Of a stretch of 8,057 bases of DNA, positions 1 through 6,309 are shown in pieces; positions within the stretch are counted from its first letter, which is position 1, and every line of letters starts with the position of its first letter. The notes below the pieces were generated by a model that ran no database searches, was not told the origin of the DNA, and was given only the letters and a program-made list of their open reading frames with translations. Made by a program: the position numbers and the translations under genes. This DNA comes from an uncultured Alcanivoracaceae bacterium. GTDB taxonomy: Bacteria; Pseudomonadota; Gammaproteobacteria; Pseudomonadales; Alcanivoracaceae. The stretch is taken from assembly GCA_937943665.1 (NCBI GenBank), contig CALEAR010000171.1, positions 1-8,057 of the forward strand, read 5' to 3'.

Positions 1-246
1 GCAGGGTTACCAGGCATTATGATTTTTGGGCCCACGGACCCTGAATATAGCGGCATTCCCGTGGGCTCAGTGGTGAACATGGGGTCGGCGCATCATTGCG
101 CCCCTTGTATGCAGCGCACTTGCCAATACTCGCCCCAAGAAGGTGCGGTGTGGCCGCCATGTATGGCATCATTAACAGCCGCTAAGGTGCAAAAGCAGCT
201 CGAGACCTTAATCGCAACGAACATCAGCAAAAAGGAAAGACAATGA
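1..246 (+). CDS. Glycosyltransferase family 9 (heptosyltransferase-like), C-terminal fragment
   Basis: This is the last 81 codons of a gene whose start lies left of the window; the frame is open from base 1 and ends at TGA 244-246. The visible part begins [18 protein letters not shown], which matches the end of the nucleotide-sugar-binding domain of GT9 enzymes, where a small hydrophobic strand is followed by a G-P/S-T-D/S-P turn. Four cysteines follow at fragment residues 33, 36, 41 and 54 (C-x2-C-x4-C-x12-C), resembling the cysteine cluster at the same place in WaaF. The stop overlaps the hldD start as ATGA, so the two genes are probably translationally coupled. Family members transfer ADP-heptose or another sugar onto core LPS at the cytoplasmic face of the inner membrane. 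The acceptor-binding N-terminal half is missing, so WaaC, WaaF-like or another GT9 role cannot be decided. The GT9 call is fairly secure. Confidence 0.8.
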   Translation, partial: AGLPGIMIFGPTDPEYSGIPVGSVVNMGSAHHCAPCMQRTCQYSPQEGAVWPPCMASLTAAKVQKQLETLIATNISKKERQ

Positions 247-1205
247 TAGTGGTAACAGGTGGCGCCGGTTTTATCGGTAGCAATATTGTGCATGGCCTGA
301 ATCGCCAAGGTTACACCAACATTGTGGTGGTGGATGATCTAACGGATGGGCGCAAGTTCTTTAACTTCTCAGAGTGCGATATTTATGATTACCTCGATAA
401 AGAGGATTTTCTCGCCATGGTGCAAAGCGACACCTTACCCTTCATGGTGAGTGCTGTGTTTCACGAGGGCGCCTGTTCCGCTACCACAGAGTGGGATGGC
501 CGTTATGTGATGCGCAATAACTATGAATATTCCAAGGAGTTATTCCACTACTGCGTGGAGCGCCGTATTCCTTTCCTTTATGCCTCCAGTGCTGCCGTGT
601 ATGGCAATAATGAAGTGTTCGTTGAAAGCCGAGAAAACGAAAAGCCCATTAATGTGTATGGCTATTCTAAGTGGCAGTTTGATCAATATGTACGCAACTA
701 CATGGATGATGTGGATAGCCTAGTGGTGGGGTTCCGCTATTTTAACGTGTATGGCCCCCGCGAGCAGCACAAAGGCAGCATGGCTTCTGTGGCGTATCAC
801 TTTAACGAACAAATTAAAGCCAATGGCGTATGCCGACTTTTTGAAGGCACAGATGGCTATGGTGATGGCGAACAGCTGCGCGATTTTGTTTTTGTGGATG
901 ATGTGGTGAAAGTGAACCTATGGTTTTTAGAACATCAACCCGCCAATGGTATTTATAACCTTGGTACCGGCCGCAGCGAGCCCTTTAATGCGGTGGCAGA
1001 TGCCGTGGTGGCTTGGCACCAGGAACGAGGCCGTGCTGCCGAGAAAACTTACATTCCGTTTCCAGAGCATTTAAAAGGGTCTTATCAAAGTTATACGCAA
1101 GCCAACATAGAGGCGTTGCGCAAGGTGGGCTATGAGGCTCCCTTTGCCACCGTGGCAGAAGGCGTTAAACAATACATGGATTTTCTGAATAAGGATGCGC
1201 TATGA
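243..1205 (+). CDS. hldD: ADP-L-glycero-D-manno-heptose 6-epimerase
   Basis: HldD (RfaD/GmhD) converts ADP-D-glycero-D-manno-heptose to the L-glycero form, the last step in making the heptose donor for inner-core LPS. The 320-residue protein is close to the usual length of about 310. It is an extended short-chain dehydrogenase: an NADP-binding [10 protein letters not shown] motif lies at residues 5-14, followed by DDL at 31-33. The catalytic pieces are S115/S116 in YASSAAVYG and the Y139-x3-K143 pair. The [17 protein letters not shown] block (164-180) carries K177, which corresponds to the second catalytic base of E. coli HldD (K178). The ATG overlaps the upstream stop, and AAGGA (232-236) sits 6 bases before it, which supports this start. 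It overlaps gmhA by four bases at the other end. No motif is missing. The assignment is by recognised motifs and overall similarity. Confidence 0.97.
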   Translation: MIVVTGGAGFIGSNIVHGLNRQGYTNIVVVDDLTDGRKFFNFSECDIYDYLDKEDFLAMVQSDTLPFMVSAVFHEGACSATTEWDGRYVMRNNYEYSKELFHYCVERRIPFLYASSAAVYGNNEVFVESRENEKPINVYGYSKWQFDQYVRNYMDDVDSLVVGFRYFNVYGPREQHKGSMASVAYHFNEQIKANGVCRLFEGTDGYGDGEQLRDFVFVDDVVKVNLWFLEHQPANGIYNLGTGRSEPFNAVADAVVAWHQERGRAAEKTYIPFPEHLKGSYQSYTQANIEALRKVGYEAPFATVAEGVKQYMDFLNKDAL

Positions 1206-1774
1206 GCTTTAAAGATGTGATCGATATCCACCGTCAGGCCTTAGATGGCTTGCCGCAAATTCAAGATGAAGTTACTGCTGCGGGTGAGCGTATTAAAGAG
1301 CAAGTGGCAAAAGGGGGCAAGGTGTTATGGATGGGTAACGGCGGTAGTGCTGCTGATGCCCAACATTATGCGGCAGAGCTCATGGTGCGCTATGCGGTGA
1401 ACCGTCCCCCCATTCCCTCCATTGCTCTTACCACAGATACCTCCTTGCTCACAGCCCACAGTAATGATTTTGAATATGAAACTGTGTTCGAGCGCCAAGT
1501 GGAAGCCTTGGCCCAGCCCAATGATGTGGTGGTGGGCATTAGCACTTCAGGTAACAGTAAAAACGTGCTATTGGCGCTGCGCAAGGCTAAAGAAAAGGGT
1601 GCCTTGGCAGTGGCCATGTTGGGCAACGATGGTGGCGTTATCGCTAAGGAAGCAGATATTGCGGTGGTGGTGCCATTCCGCGTAACGGCCCACATTCAAG
1701 AGATGCATTTAATGATTGGCCATTATTGGTGCGATGTGCTTGAGCAGGCGGCGTATAAGGGCGAGCTGTTTTAA
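1202..1774 (+). CDS. gmhA: Phosphoheptose isomerase (sedoheptulose 7-phosphate isomerase)
   Basis: GmhA converts D-sedoheptulose 7-phosphate to D-glycero-D-manno-heptose 7-phosphate, the first committed step of ADP-heptose synthesis in the cytosol. The 190-residue protein is full length for the family (E. coli 192) and is a single SIS domain. [18 protein letters not shown] (44-61) contains H55 and E59, and ISTSGNS (113-119) is the sugar-phosphate loop. Q166 and H174 near the C-terminus complete the set matching the metal-binding and catalytic residues H61, E65, Q172 and H180 of E. coli GmhA. The start overlaps hldD as ATGA with AAGGA at 1191-1195, six bases upstream. The stop overlaps the waaF ATG by one base (TAATG). 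DnaA-initiator-associating protein DiaA is a related SIS protein, but the heptose-operon context and the conserved active-site set favour GmhA. Confidence 0.95.
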   Translation: MSFKDVIDIHRQALDGLPQIQDEVTAAGERIKEQVAKGGKVLWMGNGGSAADAQHYAAELMVRYAVNRPPIPSIALTTDTSLLTAHSNDFEYETVFERQVEALAQPNDVVVGISTSGNSKNVLLALRKAKEKGALAVAMLGNDGGVIAKEADIAVVVPFRVTAHIQEMHLMIGHYWCDVLEQAAYKGELF

Positions 1775-2784
1775 TGCAGAAAAAAGTTTTGGTCATTGGT
1801 CCCTCCTGGGTGGGGGACATGGTGATGGCGCAAAGCCTGTTCAAACAATTAAAACAGCAGGATCCGAATGCTGTGATTGATGTGGTGGGGCCGGCTTGGT
1901 CCTCTCCCATTGTGGCGCGCATGCCCGAAGTGCGTCGTGCCATTACCTTTGATGTGAAGCACGGTGAATTTTCAGTGGCAAAGCGTTGGCGCTTTGGTAA
2001 GGAATTGCGCACCGAAGGTTACACCCACGGCATTGTTTTACCGCGTTCTTGGAAATCAGCCCTGCCTTTGTTAGCGGCGCGTATTCCTAAGCGAACCGGT
2101 TTTGTGGGAGAAATGCGCTATGTGCTGCTGAATGATAAACGCAAGCGAGATAAACAGAAGCTAGATCAAACCGTAAAGCGTTTTGTTTCCATGGCTCTGC
2201 CTGAAGGCAGCGATGTGGAAATTGATGCATCATTGTATCCTGCTCTGAAAACTGATGAGGCTAACTTCCAACGCTTGGTAAAGCGGTTGGAGCTAAATAC
2301 CGAGGCGCCCGCAGTGGCCATGATGCCTGGTGCTGAATATGGCCCCTCTAAGCAGTGGCCGGTGGAGTATTTTAAAGCTGTGGCACAGCAGCTCGCCGCT
2401 CAAGGAAAACAGGTATGGGTGTTGGGTAGCGGCAAGGATAAACCCCTAGGAGAGGTCATTTGTGAAGGCTTACCTAAGGTGTTGGGCTACAATTTATGTG
2501 GTGCCACCGCCCTTGAAGATGTGGTGGATTTATTAGCCCATGTGGAAACAGCCATCACCAACGATTCAGGCCTTATGCATGTGGCGGCAGCAGTGGGAAC
2601 CCACGTGCAAGCCATTTATGGCTCCACCTCTCCTCATTTCACCCCGCCTTTAACTCAGAATAAAACCATCCACTGGTTGCAGCTTGATTGTGGCCCTTGC
2701 TTTAAGCGTGAATGCCCCCTAGGGCATACCAATTGTTTGAAGCAAATAGAGCCGAAAAGCATGCTCAATGCCCTTAAGTTATAA
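1774..2784 (+). CDS. waaF: ADP-heptose:LPS heptosyltransferase II
   Basis: WaaF transfers the second L-glycero-D-manno-heptose onto heptose I of the LPS inner core, on the cytoplasmic side of the inner membrane. The 336-residue GT9 protein is near the family length (E. coli about 348). The N-terminal GPSWVGDMVMAQ (9-20) contains the conserved D15. PGAEYGPSKQWP (185-196) and NDSGLMHVAAA (263-273) form the donor-binding site, followed by YGSTSP (282-287). The cluster C306-x2-C309-x4-C314-PLGH-C321 is typical of WaaF and separates it from WaaC. Translation probably depends on termination of gmhA, since the start is TAATG; the purine stretch AAGGG lies 12 bases upstream and GAG 8 bases upstream, so the ribosome site is modest. 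It sits directly after the two ADP-heptose synthesis genes, consistent with its donor. Confidence 0.93.
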   Translation: MQKKVLVIGPSWVGDMVMAQSLFKQLKQQDPNAVIDVVGPAWSSPIVARMPEVRRAITFDVKHGEFSVAKRWRFGKELRTEGYTHGIVLPRSWKSALPLLAARIPKRTGFVGEMRYVLLNDKRKRDKQKLDQTVKRFVSMALPEGSDVEIDASLYPALKTDEANFQRLVKRLELNTEAPAVAMMPGAEYGPSKQWPVEYFKAVAQQLAAQGKQVWVLGSGKDKPLGEVICEGLPKVLGYNLCGATALEDVVDLLAHVETAITNDSGLMHVAAAVGTHVQAIYGSTSPHFTPPLTQNKTIHWLQLDCGPCFKRECPLGHTNCLKQIEPKSMLNALKL

Positions 2785-2794
2785 AGGTTAAGCC

Positions 2795-3808
2795 ATGCGC
2801 ATTTTAGTGGTCCGTAACGATAAAATTGGCGATTTTATGGTGGCTTGGCCAGCGTTTGCCATGCTGAAGGCTTCCATGCCTTGTCATATAACTGCTTTAG
2901 TGCCTCAATACACCAAAGTGTTGGCGCACCTGTGCCCCTACATTGATGATGTGATTGTGGATTGTGGTGAAGAAGGGGACAAAACGGCACAAAATGAGCT
3001 TATACAACAGCTTAAAGCACAAGCCTTTGATGCCGCCATTTGCTATTACTCCACGTTGCGCAATGCACGCTTAATGCGCAAAGCCAAGATCCCGCAGCGT
3101 TGGGCGCCTGCTACTAAGTGGTTTCAATGGATGTATAACCATCGGTTAGTGCAAAGGCGTTCCAAATCCATTAAGGCTGAGTTTGAGTATAATGAAGATC
3201 TTAGCCGTGCCTTTTTATCCCATCAAAAACAAAGTGTTAAAGTGGTACTCGGGCCTCATTTAGTGTTTGAGCCTGAGGTATTATCTGGTTTTAAAACCTC
3301 ATTGGCTGCTAGATTTGGCCTTGAGGAAACAGCTCCATGGTTTATTGTGCATGCCGGTAGTGGTGGATCCGCAAGTAACTTAACCGTGGAGCAATTTGCT
3401 GCCTTAGCTCAACAGCTAAAGCAGGCCGTGCCAGAGTGCCAATTAATTTTAACGGCTGGCCCAGCCGATCATGAGCCTGTTACGGCGCTTTCTCGCTTAT
3501 TAAAAGGGCAAGCTGTGGTGGTGGAGGGGCTGAGTTTAGAGGCGCTTAGCCAATTAATCGCCTGTGCCCAACTTTTTGTGGCGGGGAGCACGGGGCCGCT
3601 CCACATCGCCGGTGCTGTGGATACACCCACGGTGGGGTTTTTCAGCAATCGCCGGAGTGCCACTGGGGTTCGTTGGCGCCCCATTAATACAGACGGACGC
3701 CATTTAGGTGTGCAATCGAAGGATGAATCCTCAGAGGCGGAGCAACTGATTATTGATGTGGATGAGGTAGCTAAACGTCTGATTCAGTGGTATCAGGCGT
3801 TGCAGTGA
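2795..3808 (+). CDS. Glycosyltransferase family 9 protein (heptosyltransferase-like, acceptor unknown)
   Basis: This 337-residue protein has the two-domain GT9 layout. The N-terminus RILVVRNDKIGDFMVAWP (2-19) carries the conserved Asp D13 that acts as base in WaaC. The C-terminal donor domain shows VHAGSGGSASN (185-195) and FVAGSTGPLHIAGA (261-274). The latter replaces the NDSG/VDTG signature of WaaF and WaaC, so S265 stands where they have Asp; GSTGP-type variants occur in other GT9 subfamilies. It also lacks the C-terminal cysteine cluster of WaaF. By position it probably adds a further heptose or another sugar to the core, as WaaQ-type enzymes do, but I cannot assign donor or acceptor. The start is clear: TAAAGG (2782-2787) overlaps the waaF stop and lies 7 bases from the ATG. 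Its last 38 bases overlap the convergent phosphoethanolamine transferase gene. Confidence 0.85.
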   Translation: MRILVVRNDKIGDFMVAWPAFAMLKASMPCHITALVPQYTKVLAHLCPYIDDVIVDCGEEGDKTAQNELIQQLKAQAFDAAICYYSTLRNARLMRKAKIPQRWAPATKWFQWMYNHRLVQRRSKSIKAEFEYNEDLSRAFLSHQKQSVKVVLGPHLVFEPEVLSGFKTSLAARFGLEETAPWFIVHAGSGGSASNLTVEQFAALAQQLKQAVPECQLILTAGPADHEPVTALSRLLKGQAVVVEGLSLEALSQLIACAQLFVAGSTGPLHIAGAVDTPTVGFFSNRRSATGVRWRPINTDGRHLGVQSKDESSEAEQLIIDVDEVAKRLIQWYQALQ

Positions 3809-5372
3809 TTTCCATAAAGCCGTGGCTACCATCAATTTTGCCACCGGTGACCACACCAAACTTACAATCGGCAATGGGGATCTCATAACCTAAGCTATGC
3901 CCTAATAGCGTGGCCACTTGTACATGGAACAAACGCTGGCAGTGGCTTAGTGCGGCTTCGTAAAATTGTTGAAGCTGTGGGCTTGGGCTATAGATGAAGG
4001 TGGGCACCATATAATCGCCTGGCTTCTCTAATGAGCCTTGGCTGATGGTGTTCTCCGTAACCGTTTGGCCATGATCCGATGTGTATATTAACAACCAATC
4101 GTCATCGGGCATTCTATGGTTAATTTCATCAAAAACCTGTTGCCAGAATTCATCCGTATACCGTATTGAGTTGTCATACTGTTGCACATAGGTTTTTGTG
4201 CCAAAAGGGGCATACCCTTGTGGCACACGAGCCGTGTAGGGCGCATGAGAGCCCCGTTGATGTAGCACGAGGAAGTTTGATTGGTTGAAATCTATATGGC
4301 CTATCAGAGGAACAAGCTCGTGATCTAGAGCGGAGTGCTTGCGAGAATAACCCAATAGTGTGGCATCAGTATAGCGATCAATGTTTTCTAAGCCGAGCTT
4401 GGCGACAAGGCTCATTTCATCTTGTGCTTGGGCGGAATGGAAGTAGGTGTGATAACCGTTCATTTTGGCCATGCTAAATAAGTTGGTTTTATGCGACATA
4501 ATGTGCTTATCAGCATTGGGCGTAGGCACCATATTTAATAACATGGGTAAAGCAACATTGGTGAAAGTACCTGCTGCGTAGGTGCTTTTGATTAAAAAAC
4601 GTGGGTGTGCTGCCATTTGGCTTAGCCAAGGGGTGGTGTTTTTGTCATAACCTAAAGCGGGTACATGGGTGGCACTTAAGCTTTCCCCCAGTATTAAAAT
4701 AACGTTTTTTACTTTATGGTCCGGCGCCACAGGGTATTCACTATGGGTGTATTCCTCGTAGTAAGTTTTGGGGAAAAACTGGTGGGGAATAAGCTTTCCA
4801 AACAGGTAGTTAGTGGCGTAGTGGCCAGCTTTTATGGTGGTATATCGTTTGGATAAAAGTTCACCATGGTTGCTGCTTGTATCTGTTACAAGCAGTGAAA
4901 TGGGCTTATAGGTAATAAGCAGAATAAAGATCAGATCAAACACAATGTGTTTACGAGAGCTTCTACTTTTTCGGTATGCTAAAAAGTAAACAGAAAGCAC
5001 CACCAAGGAAAACCCTGCAGCATATAGCAATGGCTTTATACCGTTTTGGGTAGAAGCGATGGCTTCTGACATATTTTCAAAGAATAAAACAATGTAGTAC
5101 GGAGGTGTCCAATAACCATAGATGGCCAGGCCTAGGTTTTGGCTAAAGTATATAAATGCCAAATAAACAAAGAAAATACAGGCGGTAATTCGCAGCTTAA
5201 TTTTTGTAATAAAGAACAAAAAACACAAAATGAAGATTGAGGAAGGTATGACTTCCCCCGGGTGGTGCAAGCTCAGTGTGAAGCACTTTTCTAATATAAG
5301 AAGCAAAAGAAATAGTGCGGAAAAGAAGAGAGGGTAGTGCAGTTTAGTGCTTTTCGGCTGCATGGTTTGCAT
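3771..5372 (-). CDS. LPS phosphoethanolamine transferase, EptA/CptA-type sulfatase-fold membrane enzyme
   Basis: Enzymes of this family move phosphoethanolamine from phosphatidylethanolamine to lipid A or core sugars on the periplasmic side of the inner membrane. About five hydrophobic segments (roughly residues 13-32, 42-57, 60-80, 112-132, 142-162) precede a periplasmic alkaline-phosphatase/sulfatase-fold domain. That domain has ILGES (E230), GTFTN with the likely nucleophile T271, LHQRGSHAPY (H376) and YTSDHG (D433, H434), matching E246, T285, H395, D465 and H466 of MCR-1. The disulfide cysteines flanking the MCR-1 nucleophile are A267 and M277 here, and the MCR-1 H478 position has no histidine. 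It therefore looks closer to the core-modifying CptA/EptC type than to EptA. The start is ambiguous: AGAGA (5376-5372) lies 8 bases before a second ATG at 5363, so the real protein may lack the first three residues. It follows the GT2 gene by 26 bases. Substrate is inferred. Confidence 0.85.
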   Translation of the reverse strand: MQTMQPKSTKLHYPLFFSALFLLLLILEKCFTLSLHHPGEVIPSSIFILCFLFFITKIKLRITACIFFVYLAFIYFSQNLGLAIYGYWTPPYYIVLFFENMSEAIASTQNGIKPLLYAAGFSLVVLSVYFLAYRKSRSSRKHIVFDLIFILLITYKPISLLVTDTSSNHGELLSKRYTTIKAGHYATNYLFGKLIPHQFFPKTYYEEYTHSEYPVAPDHKVKNVILILGESLSATHVPALGYDKNTTPWLSQMAAHPRFLIKSTYAAGTFTNVALPMLLNMVPTPNADKHIMSHKTNLFSMAKMNGYHTYFHSAQAQDEMSLVAKLGLENIDRYTDATLLGYSRKHSALDHELVPLIGHIDFNQSNFLVLHQRGSHAPYTARVPQGYAPFGTKTYVQQYDNSIRYTDEFWQQVFDEINHRMPDDDWLLIYTSDHGQTVTENTISQGSLEKPGDYMVPTFIYSPSPQLQQFYEAALSHCQRLFHVQVATLLGHSLGYEIPIADCKFGVVTGGKIDGSHGFMEITATPDTTESDV

Positions 5373-5398
5373 CTCTAGAGTGCCAAAGGAAAGCTGTG

Positions 5399-6169
5399 TT
5401 ATTGAGTTTTGGTCTTAATCCATAAATCGATGTATTTGGCAAAGGTGGAGTGAGCGGAAAGGGCACTCAGCACAAAACCTTGTTTTCCATCTAGAAAGCC
5501 CGCCTTAAGAAAGTACATTTTGATAAAGCAGCTAATGCCATGGGTCACCGCTTGAAAGATACTAGCGGTTTTACCCTGTTGTTGCCTTTGGGTTGCCCAA
5601 GCGTTGGCATAGCTTGCGGATTTCACTAAGTAGTGCTCTAGATCTCGGTACGTGTAATGGAGCAAATCCCCTTTGAGATCCTCTATTCTCATGGAGGCAT
5701 CTGTGAGCACATGCTCATGTACCAAGCTATCGTTATACTGAGTGAGCGAGGTTGGGTAGAGCCGCACCACTTTGTCAGGGTACCAACCACAGTGGCGAAT
5801 AAATTTTCCAAAGACCCAAGAAAGCCGAATAGCATTAAAAACGGTATTGGGTGCCGCGGTGGTAATGGCTTCTAAAATACTGTCCCTAAGCTCAGGCGTT
5901 ACCCTTTCATCCGCATCAATCCAAAATACCCACTCGGAAGTAACTTTTTCTTGCGCTAGCTGTCGCTGTTTACCAAAACCAGGCCACTGGGCATTGGAAT
6001 AAAACTTTGCCCCTGCCGCTTCTGCTATTTTTTGGGTATCATCGGTGCTGCCTGAATCCATAACGATGATTTCATCGGCCCACTGCACCGTCTCTAAGCA
6101 TGCTGCTAAGTTCTCGGCTTCGTTTTTAACGATTAAAGCAACAGATATGGTTGGCCGGGCTACACTCAT
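5399..6169 (-). CDS. WaaE/KdtX-like LPS core GT2 glycosyltransferase
   Basis: A 256-residue GT-A fold glycosyltransferase of family 2. [18 protein letters not shown] (8-25) is the nucleotide-binding start, and MDSGSTDDT (37-45) contains the first Asp motif. PGFGKQR (63-69) and WIDADERV (83-90, with D85-x-D87) follow; the second is the metal/UDP-sugar motif. LVHEHV (149-154) is the usual downstream acceptor-side element. The NEAEN, PGFGKQR, DADE and HEHV combination is typical of the WaaE/KdtX group, which in Klebsiella and Serratia adds beta-glucose to heptose I of the core. Length matches that group. It is the first gene of a two-gene minus-strand unit with the phosphoethanolamine transferase, facing a 140-base divergent region. 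No strong Shine-Dalgarno sequence precedes the ATG; the best is GCGAG about 9 bases upstream. The exact sugar and linkage are inferred. Confidence 0.85.
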   Translation of the reverse strand: MSVARPTISVALIVKNEAENLAACLETVQWADEIIVMDSGSTDDTQKIAEAAGAKFYSNAQWPGFGKQRQLAQEKVTSEWVFWIDADERVTPELRDSILEAITTAAPNTVFNAIRLSWVFGKFIRHCGWYPDKVVRLYPTSLTQYNDSLVHEHVLTDASMRIEDLKGDLLHYTYRDLEHYLVKSASYANAWATQRQQQGKTASIFQAVTHGISCFIKMYFLKAGFLDGKQGFVLSALSAHSTFAKYIDLWIKTKTQ

Positions 6170-6309
6170 GGTGAAATGCTCGCATTGTGTTTAAGAAGGT
6201 CCATAAGTTAGCAAATTTTTGAGGGGTTGGCAGCTATTATATTTGCCTCTTAAGCCTTAGCAGCTTTTTTGCGCATCATTAAGTCTTAGATAAAGAGTTT
6301 ATTTCAAGC
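6170..6309. promoter_or_regulatory. Divergent intergenic region between the GT2 unit and waaL
   Basis: This is the only sizeable non-coding stretch in the window, 140 bases between two divergently read starts, so promoters for both units should lie here unless transcription enters from elsewhere. It is AT-rich and contains overlapping -10-like hexamers on both strands around 6235-6243. On the + strand, TATTAT (6235-6240) and TATATT (6238-6243) are near-consensus but have no good -35 at standard spacing; TTGGCA (6227-6232) resembles a -35 but is followed by poor -10 sequence. The waaL ATG is preceded by AAAGAG (6292-6297) at a long 12-base spacing. I see no clear operator palindrome, and no JUMPstart/ops element in this region. 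Confidence 0.5.
6236..6241 (-). promoter_or_regulatory. Candidate -10 element for the GT2-phosphoethanolamine transferase unit
   Basis: Read on the minus strand this is a perfect TATAAT, about 67 bases upstream of the GT2 start codon, which would give a leader of roughly 60 bases. The matching -35 is weak: CTGCTA (6263-6258) at 16-base spacing or GCTGCT (6264-6259) at 17-base spacing. In AT-rich DNA a lone TATAAT can arise by chance, so this is a candidate only. Confidence 0.35.

Noticed and set aside
93..308. Minus-strand 71-codon frame across the GT9-hldD junction
   Set aside because: It covers the ends of two real genes on the other strand and shows no motif.
1338..1346. GGCGGTAG, identical to the core of the ops/JUMPstart element that recruits RfaH
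   Set aside because: It lies inside gmhA and encodes part of the conserved GNGGSAAD motif. It is not in a leader, and no surrounding JUMPstart sequence is visible, so chance through codon choice is the better explanation.
1422..1685. Plus-strand 87-codon frame inside gmhA, rich in Trp
   Set aside because: Out-of-frame reading of a conserved gene; the composition is unnatural for a real protein.
1390..2012. Open frames on the minus strand (1390-1695 and 1644-2012)
   Set aside because: They lie opposite gmhA and waaF, whose frames carry strong family motifs. The minus-strand products have no recognisable motif and look like shadows.
3700..3870. Search for a bidirectional terminator at the convergent junction
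   Set aside because: Short inverted matches such as CCTC/GAGG near 3730 and CACCGGTG near 3842 have loops too small or no T-run, so none is reported.
6254..6270. AAGC-loop-GCTTTTTT as a rho-independent terminator or attenuator before waaL
   Set aside because: The stem is only about four base pairs with A-T content at the base, and no gene upstream on that strand needs terminating here.
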